Origin: Rhizophagus irregularis
Taxonomy: Eukaryota > Glomeromycota > Glomeromycetes > Glomerales > Glomeraceae
Direction of reading: 5' to 3'
Length of the DNA: 64,000 nt
Assembly: GCF_026210795.1 (NCBI RefSeq)
Contig: NC_089440.1
Location: 558,001 to 622,000 of the forward strand
The notes beneath the pieces were generated by a model. That model worked only from the letters and a program-made list of their open reading frames with translations. It made no database searches and was not told where the DNA came from. The position numbers and the translations under genes were made by a program. Numbering within the stretch: position 1 is the stretch's first letter; each line of letters starts with the position of its first letter. This document shows, piece after piece, positions 10,600 to 23,025 of the stretch.

Positions 10600-11489
10600 C
10601 TTTTGATTATTTATTATTTTACAAAGTTTAAAAAAAGAATTCTGAAATTTAAAAAAACTCCGAGAAATTTTATATTTTTCACATGTTCATTAAATGCCAA
10701 TTTTGTGTTGTACTACAGGTGTTACGTTTCTCAAATACCTTGGCGGTGTCGATCTTTTAGATTGATAATTATGGATGGGTATCACAAGACTAAAGCTTTT
10801 GTGATTACACTTCAAATAATGCATGATATAGCAAAGCATGCGAAATAAATTATCTAAATGCTTGAAGGTAGCTAAGGTAGACTAGTTAAGAGTTAAGACA
10901 TAAAATTAAAGGTTGATTTTAGGAGACTAATTTTGGTCCCATTCATAAATATTAACAAGTTTGTAAAAAGACTAGTCGGATCGGATATTCAGCTTAAGTT
11001 TTTTGATGAGAATTTTCTTTATAAGCGAAATTACTAATTTTTTTTGTTTTTGTTAGTAACGCGCACTTTCTTTTATTATATTAGAAACTAAATTACATAT
11101 ATTAAAAAGAAATACAATAGACATAGCCGTACCAAGATACTAGTTATCTACCTACTAACTGAACGGAAGCAGGCGTCTAAACCCACTTGCTAAAACTAAT
11201 CTAAGGACTATATATAATCTAATTTCTATTGAAACTAGGCAAATCTATGACATAATACAGTATATTTATATTCAGTATGTAAGAATTTGAAACAAAATTG
11301 GAATAAAGTCCACAAAAATTATTAGAAAGTTAGAAAAATTTAAAAAATATTCTTTTTATTTAATGATTGCAGTTCGTTCGAACATGAACGAGTCGAATGT
11401 TCGAGTCGACCCCGCAATTCTAAGAACAATCTTGTCTTCACTTTTTCGTAGTTCCTTAATTTTTGTTGTAATGTTGCCGTAAGCTTAAT
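10600..11489. other. intergenic, duplicated BTB-TLDc upstream flank
   Basis: It contains the shared GGTGTTACGTT and GTCGATCTTTTAG flank (10720-10765). The rest, to 11490, is AT-rich with no recognisable gene. A CGTTCGAACATGAACGAGTCGAATGTTCGA-like inverted block (split over 11372-11405) is the only local structure noticed. Confidence 0.4.
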
Positions 11490-12660
11490 CACTGTCATTA
11501 TCATGACTACCCTGTGTCATCATGATGCGTTTTTGTTTACATTCATAATTCCGTTTTTCGTATCTGTTTCAACTTCTTTGCCTTTCCCTTTTGTTCCTGA
11601 TCCTTCCGCACTTCCACTTATTATTTGTATTCTGCCAATAAATTCTTGTTTAAGTTTATTAAAATCATGTAGGACTTCGTTGGTCTGAGTTGTTGAAACT
11701 GTTGGGTTTTCCATCGCTTTGAAAAATTGTTCGTCCTCCGAAGAACTAGTGGTTTTTAGAATTACCTTCTGGCTTTTCAAACTGTTACCCTATAAAATAA
11801 AATTCTGGAAAAACCTCAGATAAATGATCATTTTTTTAGTTTTTATTCAGAAGAAAATCAGACACGTGATCATTTTTCCGAAAAATTTTTTTATAGGGTT
11901 AACAAAGCCTCCTTTGCCGATCAGTTCATCTTGATCTTTAATTTGTATTTCTTTTCCAATTCTTCGCCTATTGCAGAATCGTAGACCGCCTTCATTAGGT
12001 CATTTTCATTGTTGAAATATATCAATATGTATTTTTCTTGACAATTTCTCGAAATGGCCTCCATATTTTTCTTTGAATGCTTTTAATAATTAGATGATCA
12101 GCTATACTGCTATACTTTTCCGGATCCAGTTTTTAACACCTTGCCAACTGTATCTTCGTTTTATTAGTAGTTCTTTTGGGGATAATTTAGAGTCAAACAT
12201 TCTACAGAAATAAGTCTGATTGTTTTTTGCGATAGCTATATTTGATCTACCATTTTTATATATTGTTTCATATGCTTTGGTGAAACAAATCGTTGCTCTA
12301 ACGGTTTTGTATTTATATTAACATTTGACGGAAAGTTTTTCTACGTGTCCCACTTTTTTTAGGCTTTCATATATTTCCAGTACCACGGAAAGATGGAAAG
12401 TCATAGAATATCATATCACGTGAGACGTCGGCAAAAATTACATCCAGAAAACCTGCATAGGAAGTTATTTTAACCGGTACCTTAACGATCTTTCCATTCT
12501 TTGGTGTTTGTGCCACCGATCTTTTCCGATTGCTGCGTTTCTTACGATGAGCATCAAATTCTTAAATTCGGAATATGTGAGTGTTGGAGGATCATCATGA
12601 ATCACAGATGATAATGCTGGCCAAAATTGAATCATAATGCCGGCTGACATTATCAAACTC
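11490..12660 (-). pseudogene. decayed retroelement ORF1-like relic
   Basis: Reading the minus strand from about 12656 gives, in shifting frames, DDPPTLTYSEFKNLMLIVRN and AGFLDVIFADVSRD. It continues with YKYKTVRATICFTKAYETIY and KLSPKELLIKRRYSWQGV, and ends near 11520 with a charged tail (GTKGKGKEVETDTKNG). The YKY-x-[ST]VRA-x-I...YE segment aligns with the start of the better preserved ORF at 49185-50460, so both belong to one retro-ORF family. Stops and frameshifts are numerous, and a 111-bp MITE (11788-11898) interrupts it. Family recognition comes from memory of Rhizophagus repeats. The exact class is uncertain. Confidence 0.55.
11788..11898. mobile_element. 111-bp CCCTA...TAGGG MITE, copy 1
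   Basis: It starts CCCTATAAAATAAAATTCTGG and ends AAAATTTTTTTATAGGG, flanked by TTA on both sides (11785-11787 and 11899-11901). It shares termini and an interior (GATAAATGATCATTTTT, CACGTGATCA) with the 104-bp copy at 51304-51407. Two dispersed copies with one architecture make it a genuine short element. Confidence 0.75.
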
Positions 12661-13126
12661 TAGATGCACCAGGTTTTATGCGAATTTTTGATTTCTGAAA
12701 TCTGGACATGGTTCGCTCTCAGTTTAAGAATGGTAAAATCCAATAAAAACTGATGATTGTTGATATTATAAAGTGTAAGTTTCCACATTTTGCATTATTC
12801 TGTCTAAATTATTAGTGCAATAAAAAAGAATCAAAAAAATAAGAGAGGGTTATGGGAATAAAATGACCTAATTATGAGTTTTACAATTCATAATTATATA
12901 ATTTAATAATTAGTTTATTTTTTTTATTAATTTATTGAAAAAATCTAAATTTTTTATTATTAATATATGTTTTCAAAGTGATTACTTTCATTTTATTGTA
13001 AATATGTATTTTAGATGTCGTTTACTGCTGACATTCGGTGAAAACATTAAAAAAGTAAGTATAGATCAAAAATTCAAAAATATATGCATATCAACCAACT
13101 TTGGATGTTTTAAAATAAAATGTAAA
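12661..13126. other. intergenic, 3' flank of BTB-TLDc gene
   Basis: No gene is seen. Bases 13050-13126 resemble the 3' flank at 2780-2850, which supports segmental duplication of these two loci. Confidence 0.4.
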
Positions 13127-14879
13127 TTATTTTCTAACAACTTGAAATACTTCATAATTCTCCATATTAAAAATTTTATAGCTACTATTTATATTATATT
13201 CTTCTGGCGTATCAATTTTAGAATAAGAATATGGATTGTTAATTCCCCAAGTATTATTATTATTATTTAAATTGTTAAATTGCCACAGATCATGTCCGCC
13301 GCCAAATCTTGGACCATAATTTTGACTGGAATATACAGCATTTTCATATCGTCCATCTTTAATATAACCTACTTTTGCAGTTTGAAGGTTATTTCTATCC
13401 GTAAATGAGAATATGAAACTATCTTTTGTTGATTTATTAGAATTACTTGAATCCCAAAAAAGTGGATTATATCCTCCAACCATGTGTTCTGAATTTTGAA
13501 TTTTTACTACAATTATAGTAGCTCCTTTGTTATCACATTTAGCATGAAAACCTTCTGGCGTATTACCATCCCTATTAGCACGGTAAAGTAAATTGAACTT
13601 ATAAGGAGTATTCATTACATTATAATGGAAATTTCCTTTTTTATCAATCCAACTTGCAAATATAGAAAGATGTTTAGGCTGAATAATAACAGAATCAAAT
13701 TTCGGTTTTCTAGAAGGATGTAGATCAATATTTGATCTTCTATCTGGCATAATATGAAAAGTCAAAAGACTATTAACTAAGTCTATTGGCAGTAAGTGTT
13801 TCAAAGGATATATCTTATCAAGAAAATCTCCTGGTGGCATATCATAAAATCGAACTAAAGGAATAAATCTATGGATAGTTCTTTCCATTATTTTAATTTC
13901 TTCTTCATTCCATCTAGTGCTATCTTGTGATATAGAAGAATTTTGTGCAAGACCCCATTTTAATAAACTATTCCAAACAATAATTTCTTCCAAAATTAAA
14001 TCATCCCTTTTTAAAATCAATTCTAATAATGGCGCTTTTAATTTAATAAATTTATCAGAATTAAATAACATTATAACAATTTTATCTAAATTTAAATCAT
14101 TTCGTTTAAATAACGATTCTGATAATGGTTCTTTTAATTTATCAAATTTATCATAATTAGATAATATTTCGATAATTTCATCTAAATTTAAATCAGTTTG
14201 TTGAAATACCAATTCTACTAATGGTACTTTTAAGTTTGCGAATCTATCAGCTTCAAATAATATTTTAGGTTCTTTATAAACTTTATCAAGACAAAAATTC
14301 CATAATTTTGTGAATGATTCACGTTGATAAATTGTTTCAAGAATTTCTATAGCATTTTGATGTAAGTATGTTGACTTATTTTTAAACAAATAATCTTCAA
14401 TTTGAGGAAATAAAGTACGAATATTAAGATCATCTACTGCTATCGAGAGTTTTAATAATTCAGGCCCTTCTAATGTGGTTAAATTAATCCTTCCACAATA
14501 AATGAAACTGGAATATAAGAGAATTAATTAATTTAGTTTACATGATTCGAATAAATTAATTGATATCAAAAGGAATTAGGAAAATATATGAAAATTTCAA
14601 AAAATTAAGATAATTTTTTTAATTTTATACATGCCTTAAAATCATCTTAAATAGTTTAGAAGAAACATCAGGTTTTTTAAAAATGATTTTTCCATCTTTT
14701 TTTTCAACATTTTCTTTAGATAATTCAGTACAAAAATATTGAGACCTGGTACTTAAAACAAGTGAATGAGCACGAATTTCTTCATTTTCACTTGCATAAA
14801 TGATAACGTCGTATCCTTTTCCATCTTGAAGCAATTTTTCATAGTCATTAGCAACTTCTTGTAAACATTCAAGAGACAT
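13127..14879 (-). CDS. BTB-BACK-TLDc protein, 541 aa
   Basis: Exons 14635-14879 (ATG at 14879) and 13127-14507 join to 1626 nt. The donor reads AG|GCATGT, so this is a GC-AG intron. The acceptor is TTCCAG, and the joined codon gives Ser before FIYCGRI. BTB lies at about 20-115 (YDVIIYASE, EIRAHSLVLSTRSQYF). The BACK region has three 32-residue repeats at about 164-259, as in the 8903 gene. TLDc is at about 358-541 (CDNKGATIIVVK, VGGYNPLFWDSS, DSFIFSFTDRNN, GPRFGGGHDL). Near the C-terminus there is an Asn-rich loop (NNLNNNNNTWG), ending YEVFQVVRK. The gene is open throughout. If the GC donor is not used, the BTB half would terminate soon after it, so cDNA should show this splice. Role as for the 8903 gene. 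Confidence 0.9.
13976..14263 (-). repeat. three 96-nt coding repeats in BACK region
   Basis: The same tripled 32-codon unit as in the 8903 gene, at identical residues. Units begin ILFEADRFANLK, ILSNYDKFDKLK and MLFNSDKFIKLK. The shared phase and position show the triplication predates the split of these paralogs. Confidence 0.85.
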
Positions 14880-17800
14880 TTTTCTTTTTCGTTTGCATAA
14901 AATAAATGAAATTATAAATTCGAAAGAAGGATAAAGAATTTTTTATACTTTTACGTATCCATTGAGTGCCTATTTTGTGATTTACTAGTATGGTGTTACG
15001 TTGCTCAAGTTCTAACTCTAAATCACTTATGTAAGCATTACGTAATGAAATGTCGATCATATCACAAAAATTGTTCGAATCAAATATTTTGTTTTGTGCT
15101 AAATTTTTTATAGCTTTTTATGCAAATTTTTTTTTTTAAATATTTAAGCAATAAATAAACTTATTCAATATTTCAATTTTCAAAGCTAAATAGATTTTTA
15201 TTTAAGGTTGGGAGCTGCCGATCTTTTAGTGTGATCCGGTGATAACAAAAATATTTATATTTTAGATTCTCAAATGTCACAAAATTAAACTTTGTGATGT
15301 TCATAATTTTTTTGTATAAAAGAATCGGTATATAAATAAATATAAGATCATTGTCTATTTGAAAATTTTGCATAACCCAATTTTATATGCGATTTTATAT
15401 ACGATGGAAAAGTGATTATTCAAAATAGCTTAACCAGAAAACTTCAGAGATGATTACAAAGTTTGTATAAAAATTTATCATGATATACACGGTAAAATAG
15501 TTTATCACTCACTATATTGCTAACAATGATAACCGTATTATCGTACGTAATTACAAAAATTATGGGAGCGAATAATTACAATAATAAAATTTATTAATGT
15601 TTAAATGGGATGAAATATTAAAATTCTTGGAAAATTAAATTTTTTGTCCTTAACGACGTAAAATCAATTTTTTAATTATGTTATTTTTTATTTGGGATAT
15701 ACTCTGAAATTAGTTTCTTCTAATTATGGATTAGCATAGTTTAAACTATTTATATACTTCATGTACTTCATGTACTTTATAGTTTATATATACTGTACAT
15801 ATTTTTTTATTTTAATTTCAGTTGATGGTTTGTGAAATTTGATGATATAAAGTTGAAATTATCAATATTGTAAATCAATAATAAGAAATGACGTTTATTT
15901 TTCGAAATAATACTTACATTTATGCGTACGAACTTGATGTATATATGATAACTCCGCAATTTATAAAGTTTCTAAAGCTTCGTCAATAAATTCTAAGAAA
16001 TAATGTCTTTCATTTAAAATAAATGATAAAAAATCTTATATAGACAATGTTTGTCTTGACTAAAAGTGAGTGAATTATCCCGATGTAAAATTTATCACAT
16101 TATAGTTGTACCGATCGTCTAGTTCCCTTGTAATGATAAAAAATTATCTTTATCAAATTTTAAGTTTAATAATAATATGTTTTAGAGATACTACATTTAA
16201 TAAGTTATCACATTATATAATAATAATATAGTACAACCTTTCATCCGCATGAGTCATTACAAACAGTGATATCATTATAATATAAATTAAGACCTCTTTA
16301 TCTCTTATTATGCTTTAACACATCTTTTATTATTTATATATACACGTAAATTTTCACAAAATTTTGTTATCAGCAATTCGAAAAATGAATTTAATGAATA
16401 TAAGTAATTTAGTAATTCTTTCTTTAAATAAATAACATTTTTAAGAATTTAACAAATATAATAAATTTAGTAATTAGAAGAATGTTAATAATTTGAAAAT
16501 ATTTCCTTTAACTACAAGGATTGCAGAAATCGTATTAATGGCTAATTTTATTACTATTTTATTCTAAGATTATTAATAATTTACGTAATAAATTTATTTG
16601 CAACATGCCTTCTTCTAATAATAAAAATTATACAGCTCATTTATATTTAGTAATAAATTTTATTATTATAACAAGATGTATGATTATACCATTAGTATAC
16701 TTTGTCGATATTGTTACATATTACGTCTTTTACATAAGAATTTCAAGAATGTTCATTTATTTCTAAAGTTTGCGATTACGGATTTTAAATTAATGAAAAA
16801 TTTATAATAATAAACCGGCAGTGCTTAAAATTTCATTTTAATTATGTATTATACTGTTAATGTTTATGAAGCAGGAATGAAAATAATATGGAAATTTTAT
16901 TATGATATTTAGAAAATTTCTAAGTATTTGAATGAGTTATTTATTTATGGGTTATTTATTATAGCAGTAGAATAATAATTATTACAAACAAGTTTAAGTA
17001 TTAATTATGGTTTAATTAAAATTAGATAATTTTTTTCTATAATTTGGAAGAGTAAAAATCCTTTGTTTAATATTACTATTGGTAAAATATGATGAATAGA
17101 ATATTTAGGTACTTTGATAGAAAAGTATAAATCAATTTATAAAATTTTAAAAAATGATGTGAGTGCTTATTTTTATATATGTAAAAAAAATTTATATAAT
17201 TTTTATGCATCACGTGAATTGTAAATTTTTCGGTTCACTATATTAAAATTGAAGCCATAAATATCTTTGTCTGGATATTTTCTAAGTCCGCTTGAATATG
17301 TCTTAGAGTGAGTAATATTAAATCATAATTAACCAAGTAACCAAACGAAATAGTTTAATTAAATTAGCTTATCTTAGAAAACAGTTGGAATAATATTCGC
17401 TCACAAAACATGATCATATTATTCATACCATAATGACATAATCTATTTAAAAGTATGAAGAATGTTCGTATAATAACTTTAATTTTAAAATGACTCATAT
17501 TCCATTCCTGTCTTTCAAAATATTTCCTTTAATATTAAGCGATTTAGATGATTTTATAAAGATTGAAGATAAAATTTCAATGTAGACCATTTCACGTAAA
17601 AGGAATTAGTACAAATCTGTCATCAAGTGATAAGTATTCCATCTTCTAAAATATATAATATTCATTATAATGTCAAAAAATTATGGATGCTAATTTTAAG
17701 AGCGAAAAAATACTATATTCATTATCTTACCGTAATAGATAACGAAAAAATGATGTAAAATATGGAAACTTTAATAATAACATATATAAATTATTTTTAA

Positions 17801-18063
17801 AAGTTCGATAAAAATTTAATATATTGTATTTATAATTCATATTAAAACACAAAATTAAATGATATTTATTATAAATACGTAAAAAATCAATGTAATATAA
17901 TTAAAAAAGTTAACTTCTGTGGATAAAATTAACCTTATAATTGATTTAACTAGTTTTAATACGTTTTCCTGCTTTAAATATTTTAAAATTTGAATAATAT
18001 TAGCATTAATAAAATAAAATAAAATAAAATAAACATCATCAACGAAGCTAAATAAATATTTAC
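14880..18063. other. long AT-rich intergenic stretch
   Basis: The first 350 bases carry the duplicated BTB-TLDc upstream flank (GGTGTTACGTT at 14990, CCGATCTTTTAG at 15217). The rest is very AT-rich. No open frame, RNA gene or transposon end could be supported. A short (AAAAT)n microsatellite lies at about 18005-18031. Confidence 0.5.
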
Positions 18064-20156
18064 CACTATCGTCTTGGATTTCATCTTCAGTGTTTCGCTT
18101 TTTTAATGAGGTTGAAGAATTTTGAATTGTTATATTTTGTGGTAAGCTAAATTACAAATTAATATCAATTAATCAATACATAGTTTAGTAAATCATTCAA
18201 AGTATAATTGTGAATACCTTATATCAAGCTCATTTTCTTTCGAAATATAATTATAATCATAATCTAATGAAAATAATATGTATTTTAAAGATTACTGTAT
18301 ATAAAATACTTAATTACAAATTAATTTTTTTATAGTAATACCTTGGTTATTACCAAATGAAATTGTTGATGATGAATTTGTAGATAAACATTTAGAAATT
18401 AAAGCACTTAATGCTTGTATAAATGGCTTCTGGGTGATATTTTTTAGCAAATTGCGGACCAATCTTCTTTGATTCTATCAGTTTTTCTCTTTTTGCTTCA
18501 GCTTGAACAAATTCTTCTTTGTTTTTACCTTTATCAGACCAATTATAAATAGTTAAACAAATTTCTTTTATTGGTGGTCTTTTTTTTGGATCAGGATTCC
18601 AACAACTTTTCATTAAATTAGCATAACATTTTGGTGTATCTTCTGTAATTTTGGGTCGTTCTCCATCAAGGATTTTATAAATAAGATGAATATCATGTTC
18701 AACATTAGCAAAAGGTTTACATCCTGTTGTAAGTTCCCACATAATCATACCAAAACTATAAATATCAGCCTCTTTAGAAAATGCAGCCCCTTTAAATATT
18801 TCTGGTGCAATGTAAGGTATAACCCCATATATTTCATTATTTGGTGATTCACTATTTTCAGATTGTGCTAATCCCAGATCTCCAATTTTCCAATTATTTG
18901 CTGAGAATATATTTCCGCTATGGAAATCTCGATGTATAAATTTATTATCATGAATATATTTAAGTCTAAACAAAAAAAAAGTTAATTACTAAAATTTTAA
19001 GAATATAATGAGCACATTTAAAATATAAATACCCTTTTGAAATATCCTGTAAAATTTCTAGTTTGTTATTTTTCAAATAATTATACCAATTATTCAAACT
19101 ATTAAACCACTTAAAATCTGTAAATTTCCGTTGTAATTTCTTATGTAAATCTCCTCCTGACGCATATTCCATGACTAAAATATAATCATCTGATTCAGGA
19201 TCTTTTGCAAAACCATAAACTTCAATTAGAAGTGGTTCATTTTTACAAAGTTGATTTGATTTTAACTATTAAATTTAAAGATTTAATTAAGGCAGGATTA
19301 AAGACTAAATTAATTAGTAAAAATCACTCACAGAAATATTTAAAAATACTCACCTCGTTTAAGAAATATTGATTATTATTTTTAGAATTTTCAAATCTTT
19401 TTAAAATGACATCTATATATGAATTAGTACGATCTGATCTGTCCCAATCTGCTTTATATATAATACCATATCCCCCTTTTGTCATTTCTCTTATATTATT
19501 AAATTGAGAATAAGGTATCCACTTAACTGATTTTACACTACGTTCTTTATTAAAAATATTTAAAATAGAATATAATAGAGTTTCTGGTACAAAATATTTA
19601 TCAATTGAGTTTGCAATATGATCAAAATCTAAGTAGTTGTTAATATCATTAAGAAGAGAAAAAACGAGATCTCTATCTACATTACTGTATATAATGAGTG
19701 ATATTCTTTTACATTTTCTTCATTGAGTTGGCGTGTAAGTCCAAAAACAATGTTTGTTGTTAAACAATATCTGCATCCAATATAAGATATAAAACAAGTC
19801 TTACAATATTTTTGACTATCTGATGTAATCATTAATCTTGTCGAACAATTTATACAAGAATAACTATTGCACCACCATGGTAAGTAAAGAATTGAAATTT
19901 GTTTTTTAACCAAGGTTGATTCTACACATTTAAAAAAAATTCGACAACAATCTGAGCATCGTCTTATAGTACGTTTATCTAGTGACTTTCCACATAATTT
20001 ACTATTAAAATCATTGATATTACTAAGATAACCATTACTTAAATATCCTTCTATTTGTTTAAAACTTAAAATTTTCAAACAATTTCTACAGCATTCTAGA
20101 ATACTTTGTGGTACTTTTGTCTTACTTATCTCATGTTTATTACATCCCAAGTCCAT
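18064..20156 (-). pseudogene. TKL-like protein kinase gene with frameshifts
   Basis: The exons read as 19354-20156 (ATG at 20156), 19033-19265, 18342-18965, 18218-18263 and a last one at about 18064-18146. The N-terminus is Cys-rich (CRNCLKI, CSDCCRIFF, CKTCFISYIGC). The kinase domain shows the Gly loop (TKGGYGIIYKADW), VILKRFEN, HRDFHSGNI, DLG in place of DFG, and PYIAPEIF. It continues with DIYSFGMIMWELTTG and PKKRPP. A one-base shift near 19678 makes ...SLYTVM stop while the other frame continues VDRDLVFSLLNDI. A second shift near 18420 ends the frame at 18392, although SALISKCLSTNSSST continues in the next frame. The late exons (LDYDYNYISKENELDIS, then STSLKKRNTEDEIQDD) look like the usual kinase-family tail. 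It is either a young pseudogene or affected by two assembly errors. Confidence 0.75.
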
Positions 20157-20183
20157 TATGGCCCCTGAATACGAAGATATCAC

Positions 20184-20732
20184 ATTAATATAACTGTTTC
20201 GTACACTTTGGGAATAATTTCTCTAAGTAACATAAGTGTAACCATGTACACTTTGGCCATTTTGATACTAGTAAACATAGTAGATATCACATCAATTATC
20301 ACGACGAGGTTCCAATCATCACATTCAGGGGTCCTTTCATCACCTTTATGCATTTTACTCTTCGATAAAGTATTTCTAAATTTAAAATGAACTTTCTATA
20401 ATAATTCAAAATTCCATATACTTTCTGTATCACTAACAGAATGTTCTATCTTTTCAAACTGTATCATTCAGATATAAATAAATATATACTAAATAAATGT
20501 CAATAAAATACGTTCAAATTTTCCAAATTAAATTTATTTCTTCTAATGGATATGATATAAATTGTATTTTTTGTTGAAAAAAATATATTAAATCGCTTTT
20601 TTGTCTGATCAAAAATATTGCAAAAAGGGTTTATCGCGTTGTATTAATAATATTACTGATAATAATATATATTACACAATGGACTAGGTGATGAAGCAGA
20701 AGCAGGAGTGCATAGTGCATGGTTGGCTATGT
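20184..20732. other. intergenic upstream of kinase pseudogene
   Basis: No gene is seen. Bases 20163-20310 (CGAAGATATCACATTAATA... GTAGATATCACATCAATTATCAC) recur in decayed form at about 55068-55185, so this kinase 5' flank is a dispersed repeat. Confidence 0.4.
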
Positions 20733-20740
20733 ATGTGGTT

Positions 20741-21005
20741 CAGGGACGATGATTTTTTGTGATCACAGAATTTCACAGAAAATCACAAAATTTGGCTATA
20801 AAAATGTTGATAATTTTCAAGTTTTTGGCCTGATTTAGGATTTGAAATTATTATAATTCCGGCAGACACTAAATTTGGCCAGAATTTACGAATCGTAATG
20901 TTGGCCAACCTTGCATAATTCTGGCCAAATCACAAAATTTCACAAAATTTACTTTTACCACACACAAAATTTACTTTATACCGCCGCAAAAAATCATCGT
21001 CCCTG
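20741..21005. mobile_element. hAT MITE, CAGGGACGATG ends
   Basis: The left end is CAGGGACGATGATTTTTTG. The right end is CAAAAAATCATCGTCCCTG, its reverse complement. They are flanked by a perfect 8-bp duplication, ATGTGGTT (20733-20740 and 21006-21013). The interior has many CACAAAATT and ATTCTGGCCAAAT words in both directions and encodes nothing. Confidence 0.9.
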
Positions 21006-23025
21006 ATGTGGTTAAACATCACATGTGACAAGTCACGTGACAATATATACGTGACACAATAGATCGGTCCAGGCTTTTCCTTATTTAATAATAAACAATA
21101 TAGATCTGTATGATACGCGAGTGATATTTAACAAAACCCAAGATATAAGATATAAATTCATACACTGACTACATGTTACCCATGAATTACTTACTTAATT
21201 AGTTGAGATGCATAAGATCAACTAGCGGAAATATTTCTTGCTTAAGTATCAGGCGTAAAAATATTTCGTCATAGAAGGTAATAATGGAAACAAAAAATGT
21301 TACACGAATTAAGAATCATGGAAAAGCGAAGGAAATCAATACTAGAACAACGAAAATTTGAACAATAATGGATAAAAAGAATTTTCTATTTTATCCGAAT
21401 ATGAAATAAGGTCGAAAAATAATTTTGTACGATACGTGTAAAATTTTTTCACGCAAAAGATCGTCTTAATAAATACTGAATATTCAATACTGTAAAATCT
21501 TGTAAGTTAAAAAGGATAAATACCAATTCTTACTAAGCAACACATTTAAGGGGTAGAATATTCTGTATTCCCCTTTACCTTTGGTTACTGAAAGTAAGTT
21601 TAATATTTGTTATTATAAAAGTAAGTTAATTATGTACTAGTGCGGACACTCTAATTTACTTATAATAGATATTTAGAATAAGTACATAAATTTATTTCAT
21701 TTAATTTATTTAAAGAATAAATGTATCTTGCCCCTGTATGCTTAAATCTCGCATTTTGTAACAAAAATTTGTAAAATAATATACAACTTTTTTAAAAAAT
21801 CATACGGTATATGCATTTTTGCCTGCCCTGCAAGTTTACTTAAAGCACTAAAGATGGTTTTGAATGTCATTTTGACTTATTTGACAATTTTTTTTTGGTT
21901 TTTTTCCGTTAAATCACATGACGTATTTAATTCTGGCCAGAATTAAACGATCGGCATAAAAATCCTTTTTGGGATAAAGGCGATTAAGATTTAAGAAGCA
22001 CGTGAAACAAATTTGTGAGCCGTAATGTGTGTCAAATTGTCAATTGTCAAGCCTCATTGTTACGTAACAAATCACAAAACAGAGAAAATTTTCTTTTACA
22101 TAATATTTAAACTTCTAAAATTCATTAAGTAGATATTTTGATTTTTTCAACAAATTGCTCTTGAATTATACCTAATTTTATCTCTATCATAATTTTTTGT
22201 TATTTAATCTTATTGCTTCATTTTTTTTCGTTTTTTGTACTGTAAATTGGATAGTAGATATTGTATTAAGAAAATATTTGATACAATATATTTCTCTTTA
22301 ATTGAATATAATATATAGTGTGCAAAAAAAAAATACAATTAATTATTAGATTTTAATAGTTTATTAATATTCTGTACCCCATGCCTTTTGTATCACTACA
22401 CCACGAATATATATTTGGTAAAAATTGTGCAGCAAAGGCTAGGGTTTTCTATGGCCGTGTTTTTTCTTTCGCAATATACGAAGGATTATTTTTTTTATTT
22501 TGTAATTTATTTAGACTATTTTAGATAATATATTTATATAATCATGTTATCACATTTTATATTTCGTATATGTGTATAAATATTTGCATAACCTAATAAA
22601 GAATTCAGCTTAACAAGATTATAAATAAAAATAAAAATAAGGATTTTTGTATAGTGTAATCACTTTATTTTGGCTTATTTTGATATGCGGATAACATTAA
22701 AAGGTATAGACATTTTATTTTTTACTAAAATGAAATAATCAATTTTATTAGAGAAAATAAAGAACTCTAAAAGCTATTATTGAATAATTTTTATATAAAA
22801 ATATTCTTGGTTAGAGGTTTCGGGTAAACTATATAAATTTGATATACCAAATTGTTAGTATAGTTAAATTTTATTTCTTATTAATTAAATGATGGTAATA
22901 CTAATTGATTGTAAAATTCGTGAAATGATAAACTGCGTATTATGACGATTAGTTTATCAGTATCTATAATCGGTTATCGTAATTATTTTTTTCATATAAA
23001 AAAAGAAAAAAGTATGCAAAAGAGA
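21006..23025. other. AT-rich intergenic stretch
   Basis: No gene is seen. It contains a perfect 20-bp palindrome, TTAATTCTGGCCAGAATTAA (21927-21946), which recurs at 25791-25810. Several CACGTGA-type sites also occur (for example near 21040-21055). Confidence 0.5.
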
